Made by a program: the position numbers and the translations under genes
Shown here: positions 34,801-44,867 of the stretch, piece after piece
Layout: every line of letters starts with the position of its first letter
How positions within the stretch are numbered: position 1 is the stretch's first letter
Assembly: GCA_964019425.1 (NCBI GenBank)
Contig: OZ025863.1
Coordinates: forward strand, 62,001 to 126,000
Source of the DNA: Flectonema sp. DT1601
Lineage: Eukaryota > Euglenozoa > Diplonemea > Diplonemida > Diplonemidae
Reading direction: 5' to 3'
Length of the DNA stretch: 64,000 bases
Notes under the pieces: generated by a model
The model's database searches: none
The model's input: the letters and a program-made list of their open reading frames with translations, nothing else
Told to the model about the DNA's origin: nothing

Positions 34801-36962
34801 TGAGGTTGTTTAAATGGACACTTTACGAACTTTTCTAACGTCAGTTGCGGCATTCCGAGGTATCCCCTCGCAGTTGTGGCCCCTCCGAAATATAATTCCC
34901 CAGGCACTCCCGGAGGAACAGGTTGACGTTGGCTGTCTAAGACATAAACTTTAACATTATCCATCGGTAGTCCAATTGGTATTTTTTTTAATTTTCTCGG
35001 ATTTTCACCAGGTTCCAATGGAGGACATTCCCAAAAGGTCATGTCTGCTTCAGTAGGTCCATACAAGTTGTGTAATTTTGCTTTTTCAGGCGCAAACACT
35101 TCAAAGAATTTGTAACAAGTATCTACTTGTAAAGCTTCACCACAGCAGACTACCAACCTCATGTCGGTGCTGTAGTTTAGAGAGCAAGCAATCATAAAGT
35201 CGATTGTCACACTCAGCATTGAAGGTACATAAGTAGCAATTGTTACTTTATGCTTCTTAGTAAGATTGATTAGGTATTCAGGATCTTTCTGACCTCCTTC
35301 TTTTGCGATAACCATCGTACCACTGTAGGGGAGTGCCCAAAAGAACTCCCACTCAGAAACCCCAAATACGTAAGGAGTTTTATTAATTACTCTGTCGGAC
35401 GGTAATAAATTATAAGTTCGTTGAAACCAAGCAATTCTCTTTACAAGTCCTCTGTGAGTTACCTCCACACCTTTTGGTTTTCCTGTAGTTCCGCTGGTAT
35501 AGAAAATATACACTAACGAGTCAGGGTTGCTTTTAACATCTTTCCTTCGTTGCCGGGCAGTTGAAAGTAAATTGCTTGGGTTCAATTCCTTGTCATGATC
35601 AGAAAGATGAGAATCTGTGCAAACAACGTGTCCAGTGAAGGTTTCAGGTACTTTTGAGAGACAGTTAGAGGTGGTGACTAGAATGGTAGCATTGCAATCA
35701 TCAATGATGTGTTGTAACCTATCTGATGGGTAATCAACGTCAAGAGGGACGTATGCGGCTCCACTAAATAAGATACCAAAGATGCTGATCGTAAGTAAAT
35801 CAGATCTTTCCATCAAAATACAAACAGCGCTGTCAATCTTTGATCCCAAAGACAATAACTTATAAGCAATTGAAATACATTTTCCATAAGTATCCCTATA
35901 CGAAAATGATACTTCGTTATAAATCAATGCTATCCGGTGTGGATGTGTTATGGCTTGTTCTTCAAACAGATCGTGGATACAACATTTTGGATATAATTCC
36001 TGAGTATTGTTGGCATCGCATAACACCAGGTTTCGTTCACTCTCACTCATCATGGGAATCCTGTTCCAGGAATCTCTGCCGTTGCAATTAATCAATCCAG
36101 TTAGCAACTCGTTGTAGTGTTTTTTAATATTTTTTATTGTTTGTTTATCAAAGAGTGATTTTCTAAATAACAAATCGACATTCATTTTGTTAGTCTTGTC
36201 GTTGACTTTAAAGTGGATTTCGATATCATAAGTTATTGTAGTGTCAGACCTGACGACAGCTTCTGTTAAGTTTGAGACTTCAGAACCAGCAAAGATTGGA
36301 GACCATTCAGTTGTTTCGGTACAGTTGTTAAAATCACCAGAAAATAAAACTTGAAAAAGTGAATTGTAAGAATCTGATGTGTGAACACCAACAACGGTTA
36401 TCAAGTCTTCAATATTGAATATAGTTCTGTTTGAAAGGATGTCCAGGATTTCTGATGCAGATTTCCTCAAAGACGAGTTTGTTGATCGATCATCCTGAGG
36501 TAGCTCAGCTCTAATTGGAACATGTCGAGTCACACCTCTACCATTTCGTACTACCGTTCCAACGACTACGTCAGACGACCTGCTATACCTAGCCATTAGT
36601 ATTTGCCAAGTCAAAAGCATAATATTCCACAGACAGCATCCATTGGTGTTGGCAATCTGTTTTAGACTTCTAACAAATTGACTGTCAAGTCTCAGTTGAG
36701 ATGCAAAAGCCTGTTTGTTATTTGGTGTTCCAGCAACACGTTGTTTATCAGTAGTAATGTCTAATAGTGGAGGAGCATCAGCGAGATACTGCTTCCAGAA
36801 TTCCGTTGCATCATCCGGAACGTCTTCCGTTTCATTTATTAAATTAATCAAAGGTTCGAGACCGACTCTCAGTTTCGATTTAACTCGATTTGAATGAGAA
36901 TCGTCACAAACAGACAACTCAACTGACTGCGGTGTTGTAGGGGAGTCACCCGACATTTCCAA
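31806..36962 (-). CDS. NRPS-like protein: half condensation, adenylation, carrier, and Pls-type membrane/hexapeptide domains
   Basis: One exon, 1718 residues. Residues ~40-300 look like the C-terminal half of a condensation domain; the HHxxxDG half is absent. The adenylation domain follows with YTSGTTGKPKG (~490), NLYGPTEADMTFW, YRTGD, LGRVDNQVKLRGFRIELGEIE and the GKLDR Lys motif. The carrier domain has LGGNSL (Ser ~894, phosphopantetheine site). From ~960 on there are repeated blocks of membrane helices alternating with left-handed beta-helix hexapeptide repeats, the C-terminal plan of polylysine synthetase (Pls) and related terminal NRPS domains. In Pls this part joins amino acids without a normal condensation domain; that role is inferred here. 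Substrate cannot be read by eye. The start sits at the edge of the 310-bp tandem repeat, so its promoter is inside a copied segment. Confidence 0.85.
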   Translation of the reverse strand: MEMSGDSPTTPQSVELSVCDDSHSNRVKSKLRVGLEPLINLINETEDVPDDATEFWKQYLADAPPLLDITTDKQRVAGTPNNKQAFASQLRLDSQFVRSLKQIANTNGCCLWNIMLLTWQILMARYSRSSDVVVGTVVRNGRGVTRHVPIRAELPQDDRSTNSSLRKSASEILDILSNRTIFNIEDLITVVGVHTSDSYNSLFQVLFSGDFNNCTETTEWSPIFAGSEVSNLTEAVVRSDTTITYDIEIHFKVNDKTNKMNVDLLFRKSLFDKQTIKNIKKHYNELLTGLINCNGRDSWNRIPMMSESERNLVLCDANNTQELYPKCCIHDLFEEQAITHPHRIALIYNEVSFSYRDTYGKCISIAYKLLSLGSKIDSAVCILMERSDLLTISIFGILFSGAAYVPLDVDYPSDRLQHIIDDCNATILVTTSNCLSKVPETFTGHVVCTDSHLSDHDKELNPSNLLSTARQRRKDVKSNPDSLVYIFYTSGTTGKPKGVEVTHRGLVKRIAWFQRTYNLLPSDRVINKTPYVFGVSEWEFFWALPYSGTMVIAKEGGQKDPEYLINLTKKHKVTIATYVPSMLSVTIDFMIACSLNYSTDMRLVVCCGEALQVDTCYKFFEVFAPEKAKLHNLYGPTEADMTFWECPPLEPGENPRKLKKIPIGLPMDNVKVYVLDSQRQPVPPGVPGELYFGGATTARGYLGMPQLTLEKFVKCPFKQPQDCDRMYRTGDCVRWLPDMSNLEFLGRVDNQVKLRGFRIELGEIESVLLETQDVSKVAVIIEGKDASMRLVAYVSPETVSVDLLKNNLKSKLPDYMIPSIIMPIPTMPLTSRGKLDRNALPEPVNISANNNNDKQECVPATTKIQKEIEKIWQKILNRDEPLSIYSDFVMLGGNSLLAGKATTEIRRSTGHPIPATAMYTHSTIAKIAELVEKSASRDDSENDTHGNSIPGNLNKPFNGLPCTPFKMFVLFMGMIASLIIGQASFIPAWIILYNVYYDSGVLLTCIAAVPALATTFVLVTVYSVLLKRIVLWRTTPGSYPVYSWYYIRWWFSNNLVRNTCKMIGPLCEGTELFNWYLRLIGANIGVRVDINTDEIDTPDLLTIGSDTEIERKAVVICHQIENGMLILLPVIIENCCRVQPVAHVTPGSRVDAGSTVGPLSTTGSGSHKNIRKHEGGPALIPRTPTQDVVRITFGVPFILILEAVAMYPCILLLEWIWYSGLPISNANSKYITFCFILSWVYKFVLPDVLFLLVVLLKTIFIGRFTAGKRSYTFWDEFRRWLWERLLHVKYFEDALQPWINTELLSCKYRLLGVKMGYKVHADYVDMVEHDLVTIGADSVFGSKVVLNTCDHVESRPIVVQREGQILDHATLMPGVIVGEGALCGSSTVGAKYHQFVPYSINTGNQGGRAVQLRVKSVSEAGGRLSHLPESEQKLSLEGLRNHHSNLHWGLFNLYNILVVVVVFCFPAILEVGSVVIWMWLSEFDAFYGVSGFILSLLVTAPIYQLLYIMEGLLILAIKWIVMGSYREGNYPFYGQYHRKWVVMMTCKLVMNHLVEEMNGTPFIVWFMRLNGSKVGNDVICFGDALEYDLLEIGDQACIGENCDITCHTVENMVVKTSHVKIGKQCTLHVGAFIMPGGSMLEGSVLMHASQVLKGETVAANDVYAGQPAEPVKRYPPVLSELNRDFDIEVGVLTTPISSSTPLGDEVVTEAQKMIVEAF

Positions 36963-38509
36963 TTCCCCTCCAACTACACAATAAAAATAAACACATAAAA
37001 CATTAACACCAATTCAATACAAATTCCGTCAGGTTTTTTTCCTCTCAAATCACTTTAGTGGTTCCTGTAAAAACAAAATAAAAAAAAACAGTTAATTTAC
37101 TCAACGCAATTCAAACATCCACATGGTAGGTATTAACTATTAACAAATATAAGTGAGAGAGGGATCCTTTTTTTTATTAAAAGCTCAGCTAAAGGCTTCC
37201 TTAAGGCGAGGATCGTTCCTTAATTTCATGTCCAGGTTTGCATATTTTTGTAGAGCTTGGTCTTGGTGACGATTCCCCTCCAACTACACAATAAAAATAA
37301 ACACATAAAACATTAACACCAATTCAATACAAATTCCGTCAGGTTTTTTTCCCCCTCAAATCACTTTAGTTGTTCCTGTAAAAACAAAATAAAAAAAAAC
37401 AGTTAATTTACTCAACGCAATCAAACATCCACATGGTAGGTATTAACTATTAACAAATATAAGTGTGAGAGGGATCCTTTTTTTTATTAAAAGCTCAGCT
37501 AAAAGCTTCCTTAAGGCGAGGATCGTTCCTTAATTTCATGTCCAGGTTTGCATATTTTTGTAGAGCTTGGTCTTGGCGACGATTCCCCTCCAACTACACA
37601 ATAAAAATAAACATATAAAACATTAACACCAATTCAATACAAATTCCGTCAGGTTTTTTTCCTCTCAAATCACTTTAGTAGTTCCTGTAAAAACAAAATA
37701 AAATAAAAACAGTTAATTTACTCAACGCAATCAAACATCCACATGGTAGGTATTAACTATTAACAAATATAAGTGAGAGAGGGATCCTTTTTTTTATTAA
37801 AAGCTCAGCTAAAGGCTTCCTTAAGGCGAGGATCGTTCCTTAATTTCATGTACAGGTTTGCATATTTTTGTAGAGCTTGGTCTTGGTGACGATTCCCCTC
37901 CAACTACACAATAAAAATAAACACATAAAACATTAACACCAATTCAATAGAAATTCCGTCAGGTTTTTTTCCTCTCAAATCACTTTAGTGGTTCCTGTAA
38001 AAACAAAATAAAAAAAAACAGTTAATTTACTCAACGCAATCAAACATCCACATGGTAGGTATTAACTATTAACAAATATAAGTGAGAGAGGGATCCTTTT
38101 TTTTATTAAAAGCTCAGCTAAAGGCTTCCTTAAGGCGAGGATCGTTCCTTAATTTCATGTACAGGTTTGCATATTTTTGTAGAGCTTGGTCTTGGTGACG
38201 ATTCCCCTCCAACTACACAATAAAAATAAACACATAAAACATTAACACCAATTCAATACAAATTCCGTCAGGTTTTTTTCCTCTCAAATCACCTTAGTAG
38301 TTCCTGTAAAAACAAAATAAAAAAAAACAGTTAATTTACTCAACGCAATCAAACATCCACATGGTAGGTATTAACTATTAACAAATATAAGTGAGAGAGG
38401 GATCCTTTTTTTTATTAAAAGCTCAGCTAAAAGCTTCCTTAAGGCGAGGATCGTTCCTTAATTTCATGTCCAGGTTTGCATATTTTTGTAGAGCTTGGTC
38501 TTGGTGACG
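36961..38509 (-). repeat. Five tandem 310-bp copies of the DRC7 last exon plus the NRPS-like gene's upstream region
   Basis: Units start at 36961, 37271, 37581, 37891 and 38200 with the junction GATTCCCCTCC and have periods of 309-310 bp. Each unit contains, on the minus strand, the 28-codon end of DRC7 (RHQDQALQKYANLDMKLRND...AFS and stop) followed by its 3' flank and the leader leading toward the NRPS-like start. Only the outermost copy at 38423-38512 is preceded by the intron's CAG acceptor; the others have GGGGAAT in its place. Copies differ at only a few bases each, for example AGTGTGAGAG against AGTGAGAGAG. Confidence 0.95.
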
Positions 38510-41355
38510 TTCCTGTTGTTTTAATTTTTTTTTTTTTTTAAATATTATTAAACAAAAAAGTCAGAGAAAGGAGTCAGGTTAAATTTTAAAAAAAAGTAAA
38601 AAAATCACAAACCAATCTCTTTTCCAATATACTGATCCTCCACATAGCATTCTCTACTATTTGAATGTAGTGTTCGTGTTCTTTGCTCTCAGCCATCTGT
38701 TCTTGTGACTTGTGAAAGTTAGTTTGATGACGAGCGAGTTCTTCCTTTTCTCTGTCAAGTCGGTTTTGCATAATATGAGCTCTCTGAATGAGTCGGTCCT
38801 TGAGATCTTTGAGAACGTGATTTTTGACTTCGACGGCGTCTTTTGCCGCAAGTTTAATATCTTTAGTACATCCTCCCTTCGTGAAGGGTGAGAGGTATGG
38901 TGCGAGGTAGTCTTTTCGTTGTTCTGTTCGTCTGCGTTCATCAGCTTTTCGCTGCTCCTCATCAATTTTAGTTTCCTTCGTTTCATTTCTAAGTGTGTCG
39001 TAAACAGTAATCTCTGCTTGACATTTCTTACCAGCGACACCAAGCCCTTCTTCGTCTTGCCGATTTCTAAGAATTTCCTCTGCGAAAGCTTGGCGTAGTC
39101 GGATTTCATCGAGACACTTCTTCTCCTTTGCGATCAGCGTTCGTAGCTCTTCTGCGAGAACAGTTTGCTTTGGCATCTTTTGATGTGGTTGCAGAACTGG
39201 TATGGTTACGGGTATCTTCATGTCCTTACTGTAGTGTCGACTTGATCTGGTTATGCGTTCTGTGGGTTGTTACTTTTTGTTTGTTGTTTCACTCATTCGT
39301 TAGTAGTAGTTGATAAGAAATAAAAGAACATACCCACACCATAGTGATACACAACTTTGAATTCGTTCAACGCGATATAAAAAGTACGCTTCGCACAATC
39401 CATGTCAGCAGGTACGTCAGGATTGCGAGCGAATTTCTCAGCCATTTTACGAGGCTGTTGTTTAGTCTCATTAAGGGCAATTCCTAACCCAGCGTTGTAT
39501 TGGTGGTGGACACCTCGACGAGTTTCTTGTTGGTTGGAAGGAGATGGGAAAGTAGCCGAGCGGTAAGTCAGTCTGTCATCCCTGTCTGTGTAGTATTCAG
39601 CTATCTTTTTTATCATCGGAGGAGCTTCTCCCTTTTGTTCAACTTTCTGTTCGAAGAATATCTCCACACGTTTAACTAATCCATCGAGACGAGCCTTTGA
39701 GTAAAAGATCATCGTTCGTTGTTTTCCTTCTTCATAAATATGTTGAGCAAGAGCTTCTTGAATACCCCCAGGTAATGCTTGTTCTGTTCGTCTTCCTTCT
39801 TCAAACCATTCGTGTTTAACTTGAGTGGTAGTGTCAAGAGCTGATATCTCAATCTCTGCCGTAAACGGAGGATAGAATGCTCGTCTGTAGAGCTTGTCTT
39901 TGCGATACTTAAAGTACGTGTGTGCTTCAGTCTCAGCTCCAAATTCATCTTTTAGTGTCACCACCTTGACTTTGAGATCCTCTTCACTGTAGTCTGCATA
40001 TAAGTTGATACGAGAGTTTTTATATTCAATTTGCTTTTGATGACCTGGATATCTATTTTCATATTGTCGTCTTGAAAGAGTCAAACGCTGTACCCATGAA
40101 GGAGGAACCAGGTCTTGATCTTCCGTAGCAGCAGCAGGTTTCTCTGTAGTACCTGTATTGGATTGTTGTTTAGATGATTGACGGCAATAAAATATATAAA
40201 AAAAGTTATGTGAAATCATAAAAAATAGATACCAGTTACGGCAGCATCAGTGTCTTCTTCTTCCTCGTCGTCTTCAATCACGAAGACGGGTTCCCATTTG
40301 CGGAGATCAGCGAGATTGAAGTAGTCTTTGTCGTGATGTTCTTTACCAGTTTTATTTTCAATCATGCTGACCCAATAATTATTATCATTAAATATCGATT
40401 CAATCTCCAGGTAACTCGAATCATTTAATTCAACGCGTTGACCAGTTGACGATTCAATGAAAAACACATCACCCTCATCGATGCTGGCGTCTTTTCGTTT
40501 TGAAGGTGAACCCATGAGCATGACCCAGACATGGACGCGTTTTCCTGATAAGTCGTCGTCGTCTTGTTCCTTGTCATCAGTGTCGACTGGTTCATCACTC
40601 AGTTTATTATCGACGTCTTTCTTCTTGTCGTTGTACTCTTTGTCAAAGACTGATTCTAAGTTTGGTCGTTGTCGTAGTTTGCTGTAGTACTTTCTAGTTC
40701 TGTCTTTCTTTTTCTTTGAAGATTCCTCCTCCGTATTCGTGACAATCGGTTCCATCGTGTTTGCCCATTTTTTTCTGAACTGCGAATTTTCACAAACCTC
40801 CCTGGTCGCATATCCGATAACCACATACGCATCGTAACCTGTCCCCAGTAGTAACGACGCTAAGAGGATACTTATGTCAAAACAGTCACCAATTTGCCAT
40901 TTTAAAGTAGTCGCAGGAGATACAACAACAGGAGGTAGCTCCGTAGGCTTAGGCAGCTCTTCGTACCTAATATAATTAGCGATGTATGCAGCACATCCCT
41001 TTCCCGGCATTGATGGTGACTCCCAATCGTATATTTCTTCGTAAGGGAGTTCAGTTGGTCTGACAAATGTACAAATAAATTTTCTGCAGCTGCATTCGTT
41101 CCTGGGAGAGAGGAGAAGGGGTGCTCTTGAAGGGTACAGCTGAGTGTATTGGTTTTTGAAATTATCGACAAACTCCAAACACATGTCTTCTTTGGGAGCA
41201 TTCCTTCGGTATCCATCAGGTAATTGCATATCGCCACTCTCAATCATTTCTTTAAGCCTCCTTTCCTTATCAATCATGTAAGGAGGTTCTCCATCCTTAG
41301 TCTCCAATCCACATGTGTTGTGATTGGGAATTTCAAAATTTTGCAAAGTAATCAT
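38423..41355 (-). CDS. DRC7: Dynein regulatory complex subunit 7 (CCDC135/lobo homologue)
   Basis: Structural part of the nexin-dynein regulatory complex that links axonemal doublets and tunes ciliary beating. Four exons in frame: 41355..40233, 40152..39334, 39259..38613 and 38512..38423, with introns of 80, 74 and 100 bp. The total is about 892 residues, close to the ~874 of human DRC7. Exon 1 has the transglutaminase-like segment LKWQIGDCFDISILLASLLLGTGYDAYV written here as LKWQIGDCFD...GTGYDAYV. Exon 2-3 contains the MORN-like beta part ending YHYGV|ERITRSS, and exon 3 is coiled coil (EKEELARHQTNFHKSQEQ). Exon 4 encodes ERHQDQALQKYANLDMK and ends EAFS. Acceptor 39260 was preferred because it alone keeps frame and restores an ERIT motif. 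The last exon is multiplied downstream. Confidence 0.9.
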
Positions 41356-41780
41356 TTTGTAATATGACTACTGTTGCTGTGGAGAGATTTATATAAAAAA
41401 AAAAAAAAACTGAAAAAATGATAGTTCAGGTTATTACATTCTGTTGAATAAATAATGCATGATTGTGGCCTACACTTCTAACAATAAAACATAACACAAA
41501 AACGAAACATAAAAATAATCTCAGTGAAACTTTTTCTTAATATGCTCACTACACTAAAAAAGAATAACGACCTTGGCAAAAAAAAAAAAAAATGGAAAAT
41601 CGTTTCGATGTAAGCCAAGTGGGGGCAAGTGAGACATCGGAGTTTATAAATTAAAGAATGGATGAGTGACTACTCATCTATCACCCCCTTCTTCTAAAGG
41701 GGTGGTTTTTTTTTTTTTTTTTTTTTTTTCATCAACACGGAAAATCTATTAATTAAAATCACTCGTTAATTTAAAGGTCA

Positions 41781-42316
41781 CTAAATTTCTCCCTTCTCGG
41801 AACTCTGTTTTTGTTTTATTTTATTTTTTTTTTTGAAAAAAAAAAAAAAAAATTAAGTGTAAAAAGTAACGATTAGCATACCTCTATCAATGACTCCTGA
41901 TGATTGAATGATTTGACAATCGACCGTTTTGAACTTTCTTGTAGTTCTCCAGCTGCTATAACTTCATCTAATAAGTAGTATACTTTATGGAAGTTGAAGA
42001 TTAAGTCGAGCTCACATACATGTCCAAAGTACCTATCAAGGGTTTCAACAAAGTGGTGAACAATCTCTAAGCTGATTAATTCATTGTCTGTTTTGTCAAC
42101 ACAAACAACAAAGTACAGAGCAGCGTATCTTTTCCAAACGACTTTCTTATCTTTCCATTCTAAGAAATTGCATGACTTCGTTGATCTGCCTCCAATTACC
42201 ATGGTGCTGATCTCTCGTATCGCCTTTGCCTTTTCCTTTGGAGACAGTGGAGAGTACCACTTAGCGAGGCGGACTTTCCCACCCTGACGAGAGATTAGGA
42301 GCAAAAATTGGATCAT
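41781..42316 (-). CDS. AP-1 complex sigma subunit
   Basis: Small subunit of the clathrin adaptor AP-1, sorting cargo between the trans-Golgi and endosomes. Two exons, 42316..41882 and 41804..41781, with a 77-bp intron; 152 residues against ~158 in animals. Begins MIQFLLLISRQGGKVRLAKWY and carries CNFLEWKDKKVVWKRYAALY, DNELISLEIVHHFVETLD and VCELDLIFNFHKVYYLLDE, all diagnostic of AP-1 sigma. The open frame extends upstream to 42373, but the family start is this Met, and the upstream residues look like leader or intron. The final exon adds only SSEKGEI. It starts 115 bp after the PPR-like gene ends, in the same orientation. Confidence 0.95.
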
Positions 42317-42430
42317 TTTATTCTGTTCTCCCTTCCCCTTTTGAAAAGAAAAGTAAAATAAAGAATAAACCATTTCAGAAATACATCAGCGCTACGTCCT
42401 ACGACCATGTCATCTACGCATAATTGAGAT

Positions 42431-43426
42431 CTACTGAGACTTATGAACCCAATCACGTAAGAGTTCATTCGGATCTGTATTACTGCTACCGACGGCAATA
42501 TCAAAGAACTGACTTGTAATCTCCGATGGGGGCACTCCTGTACTTTTCATGTGTTCTAACAGTTCTTGCGCCTTATCTGCATCCCTTACAACAGCGTAAC
42601 ATGCCATGAGGTTACCGAGAAGGGGTTTATGACCAGCGAAACCTTTTTTAGACGCTTCCTTAAAGTTCATTTCACCCATTTCTAAATTAGAACTCAAGGC
42701 AGCCGCTCCTATTAGTAGTTCGTACACGATAGAGGTTTTAGGCTTCCCTGCTGAGATCATTCTTTGGACAACTTTTTCAGTTGTCACGTAATCAGTCGAG
42801 TGTACATAGACTCTGAGTATCGCTTGCCATTCAACTTCGGAAAGTCCTTCTTCGGATTTGATGGAAATGAGTTGCTCTACTGTTTGTAAATCACGTGCTG
42901 TTTGACACACTCTCAACAGAGCACACAGTGTCTTACCGTTGGGTAAGATATTATATTTTTCACGAAATTCAGACATCACTAACTTTGCTTCTGCGACAGT
43001 ACCTTGTGTCATCATGACTTCGTTCATTGTCGTGGCGTCAGGAGCTACTCCTTTTTGGTTCATAACATCCAAAGCGTTTTCAAATAGGTCCTTACTACCA
43101 GATCTCCTAAGTTGTTTTAGTAGTAGGTTTCCTGCCTTTATGTCAAGAGGGAAGTCTTTAAGGAAGGCGGTAAAAGTTTTTGAAAACTCGTCGATATCAC
43201 CCACCGCTGATCTGTTTGAATAAACTAAACAAGTTAAAAGTTTGTGATAGTCTGAAGGGGTGATCGCTTCCGGTGATATTTTCTTCAATTCTTCGAACGT
43301 CTTTTGAGCTTCAGTTGTCATTCTCATAACGCACATCATCGACAAAGCATATCTTGTTGTTTCTTCACCTGCTCCTGAACTCTTTGCTTTTTTAAAATCA
43401 GTCACTAAACCTCTTCTCGCTGACAT
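42431..43426 (-). CDS. Pentatricopeptide-repeat (PPR)-like protein
   Basis: 331 residues from this Met, all helical hairpins in the PPR style: FENALDVMNQKGVAPDATTM, LVMSEFREKYNILPNGKTL, TEKVVQRMISAGKPKTSIV and AQELLEHMKSTGVPPSEIT are 35-residue-type repeats. PPR proteins bind organelle RNA, usually in mitochondria. The N-terminus MSARRGLVTDFKKAK is basic. The frame stays open upstream to a 3' splice-like TTTCTTAG at 43517 and reads WFRKRHSWANKDHRQW, so a missing first exon with the targeting sequence is likely. Confidence 0.75.
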   Translation of the reverse strand: MSARRGLVTDFKKAKSSGAGEETTRYALSMMCVMRMTTEAQKTFEELKKISPEAITPSDYHKLLTCLVYSNRSAVGDIDEFSKTFTAFLKDFPLDIKAGNLLLKQLRRSGSKDLFENALDVMNQKGVAPDATTMNEVMMTQGTVAEAKLVMSEFREKYNILPNGKTLCALLRVCQTARDLQTVEQLISIKSEEGLSEVEWQAILRVYVHSTDYVTTEKVVQRMISAGKPKTSIVYELLIGAAALSSNLEMGEMNFKEASKKGFAGHKPLLGNLMACYAVVRDADKAQELLEHMKSTGVPPSEITSQFFDIAVGSSNTDPNELLRDWVHKSQ

Positions 43427-43983
43427 CCATTGTCGATGGTCCTTATTAGCCCATGAGTGTCTTTTTCTGAACCAATCCAGCCATATTTTGTCTTTGTTTG
43501 CCAGTGTGATTCTACACTAAGAAAGTCATCACTGATACCTTTCAATTAAACAGTTTTTATTCATGTTGTGTTATAGATAAAAACAACTCAGTGTAACAAC
43601 TATCTCACTATGTGATGAAAGAAAAGAACAACTACTGTCGCAATTATTTCATACCCCTCATGATGTGTAGTAACCCTGCTGAGAACGATGATGAACCTAC
43701 TCGTTAAAACTAAATCTTTTTTTTTTAATAAGGGGAATTGTGAAGAACAGACGCACCTCATAAATATTAACAACTGGTACTCGGTAGTTAAGTCTTTTTC
43801 AGAATTTGTGCTACTCAAGGTTCATAATATATATATTTTTTTTTTTAAAAAAAAACCCCCCAGTATTTCCACCAGCTACCTAAAACAACGTCTACTATGT
43901 GTATCAACGACAATGAAGAGTTTACGTACAAATTAATAACAAACCAAAATGAACACTATGCGTGGTAACCAGTGAGGTTGATC

Positions 43984-44775
43984 TTACTGAGGTTGCTGTT
44001 GTTGCCGTTCATCGAACTGTGTGAATGTTTCAGAAAGACAAACTAAGTTGAACATTGAATCAGTTAGCATTGGTTCCCATGCAATGAATCCATCACTGTT
44101 GACAATGCATTCGATGAGGAGGAGATTAATGTCGCGTTCGGTTAGTTGAACAGGAGCTGTTTGAAGAACTCTTCTGAAATCTGGAACAGTTAGATATCCA
44201 GTTGAGTCGGAATCTTCTGCTTTGAATACGGCTTTTAGCTCTGCTTGGAATTCTGATTGGGTCAGTCCGTGAGCTTCTCCTTCTGAGTTGGGATCTTCAA
44301 ATTGATAACCAGATTCCTGAAAGTAAAGGATCTGATGAATTGCATTTCTATCAGTCGCTAGTTTATTATATTCAATCGTTCCTCTCGTATTCTGAACAAC
44401 TGAAGGATTCGACAATACGAACATAGCCTGAGCTGATGTTAGCCCAGTACTCTCAACCAAAACTCTTTTTATAAGATGAGGATATAGCTCACCCTGTTTC
44501 TTTTCATCATATTCGTATAGCGCGTCACTCAATTTCCAAGTCATTTCATTGGTTCCTAGTTCAGCTTCGTCCATTTTTCTAGTATCGACACCATCTTCTT
44601 TTAATGCCTTGTCTTTAAAATAATTAGCTGCCCACTCGTATATGTCAGTCGGTTGATTTCTCAATACCTCTCTAGTAAAGTCATGTAAAACATCAGAAAA
44701 TTGAGGCGGGAGTCGAAATTTATGTTGGTATTTCGTAGCCCTGGTGGAATCTCTAAATATCGTATTGTCGGACAT
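43984..44775 (-). CDS. RIIa-domain and EF-hand protein, radial-spoke (RSP7-like) type
   Basis: 263 residues, one exon. Residues ~22-55 (RLPPQFSDVLHDFTREVLRN, then QPTDIYEWAANYF) form an RII-alpha dimerisation/docking motif, as in ropporin, SPA17 and radial spoke proteins. The rest is EF-hand-like. The loop DSDSTGYLTVPDF is the clearest calcium site, and VNSDGFIAWEPM is a weaker one. RIIa plus EF-hands is the plan of Chlamydomonas RSP7, which docks on radial spokes; exact orthology is inferred. It ends in a Gln-rich tail. The setting near DRC7 and alpha-tubulin fits an axonemal role. Confidence 0.75.
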   Translation of the reverse strand: MSDNTIFRDSTRATKYQHKFRLPPQFSDVLHDFTREVLRNQPTDIYEWAANYFKDKALKEDGVDTRKMDEAELGTNEMTWKLSDALYEYDEKKQGELYPHLIKRVLVESTGLTSAQAMFVLSNPSVVQNTRGTIEYNKLATDRNAIHQILYFQESGYQFEDPNSEGEAHGLTQSEFQAELKAVFKAEDSDSTGYLTVPDFRRVLQTAPVQLTERDINLLLIECIVNSDGFIAWEPMLTDSMFNLVCLSETFTQFDERQQQQPQ

Positions 44776-44832
44776 ATTGTTGTTTTTTTTTTTTTGTTTT
44801 TTTTTTCCCCTGTCTTACTAAATAACACGGTT

Positions 44833-44867
<35 letters not shown>

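Noticed and set aside
31806-36962. A complete condensation domain at the front of the NRPS-like protein
   Set aside because: No HHxxxDG motif exists in the first 300 residues or in the repeated DNA upstream, so only a C-terminal half can be claimed.
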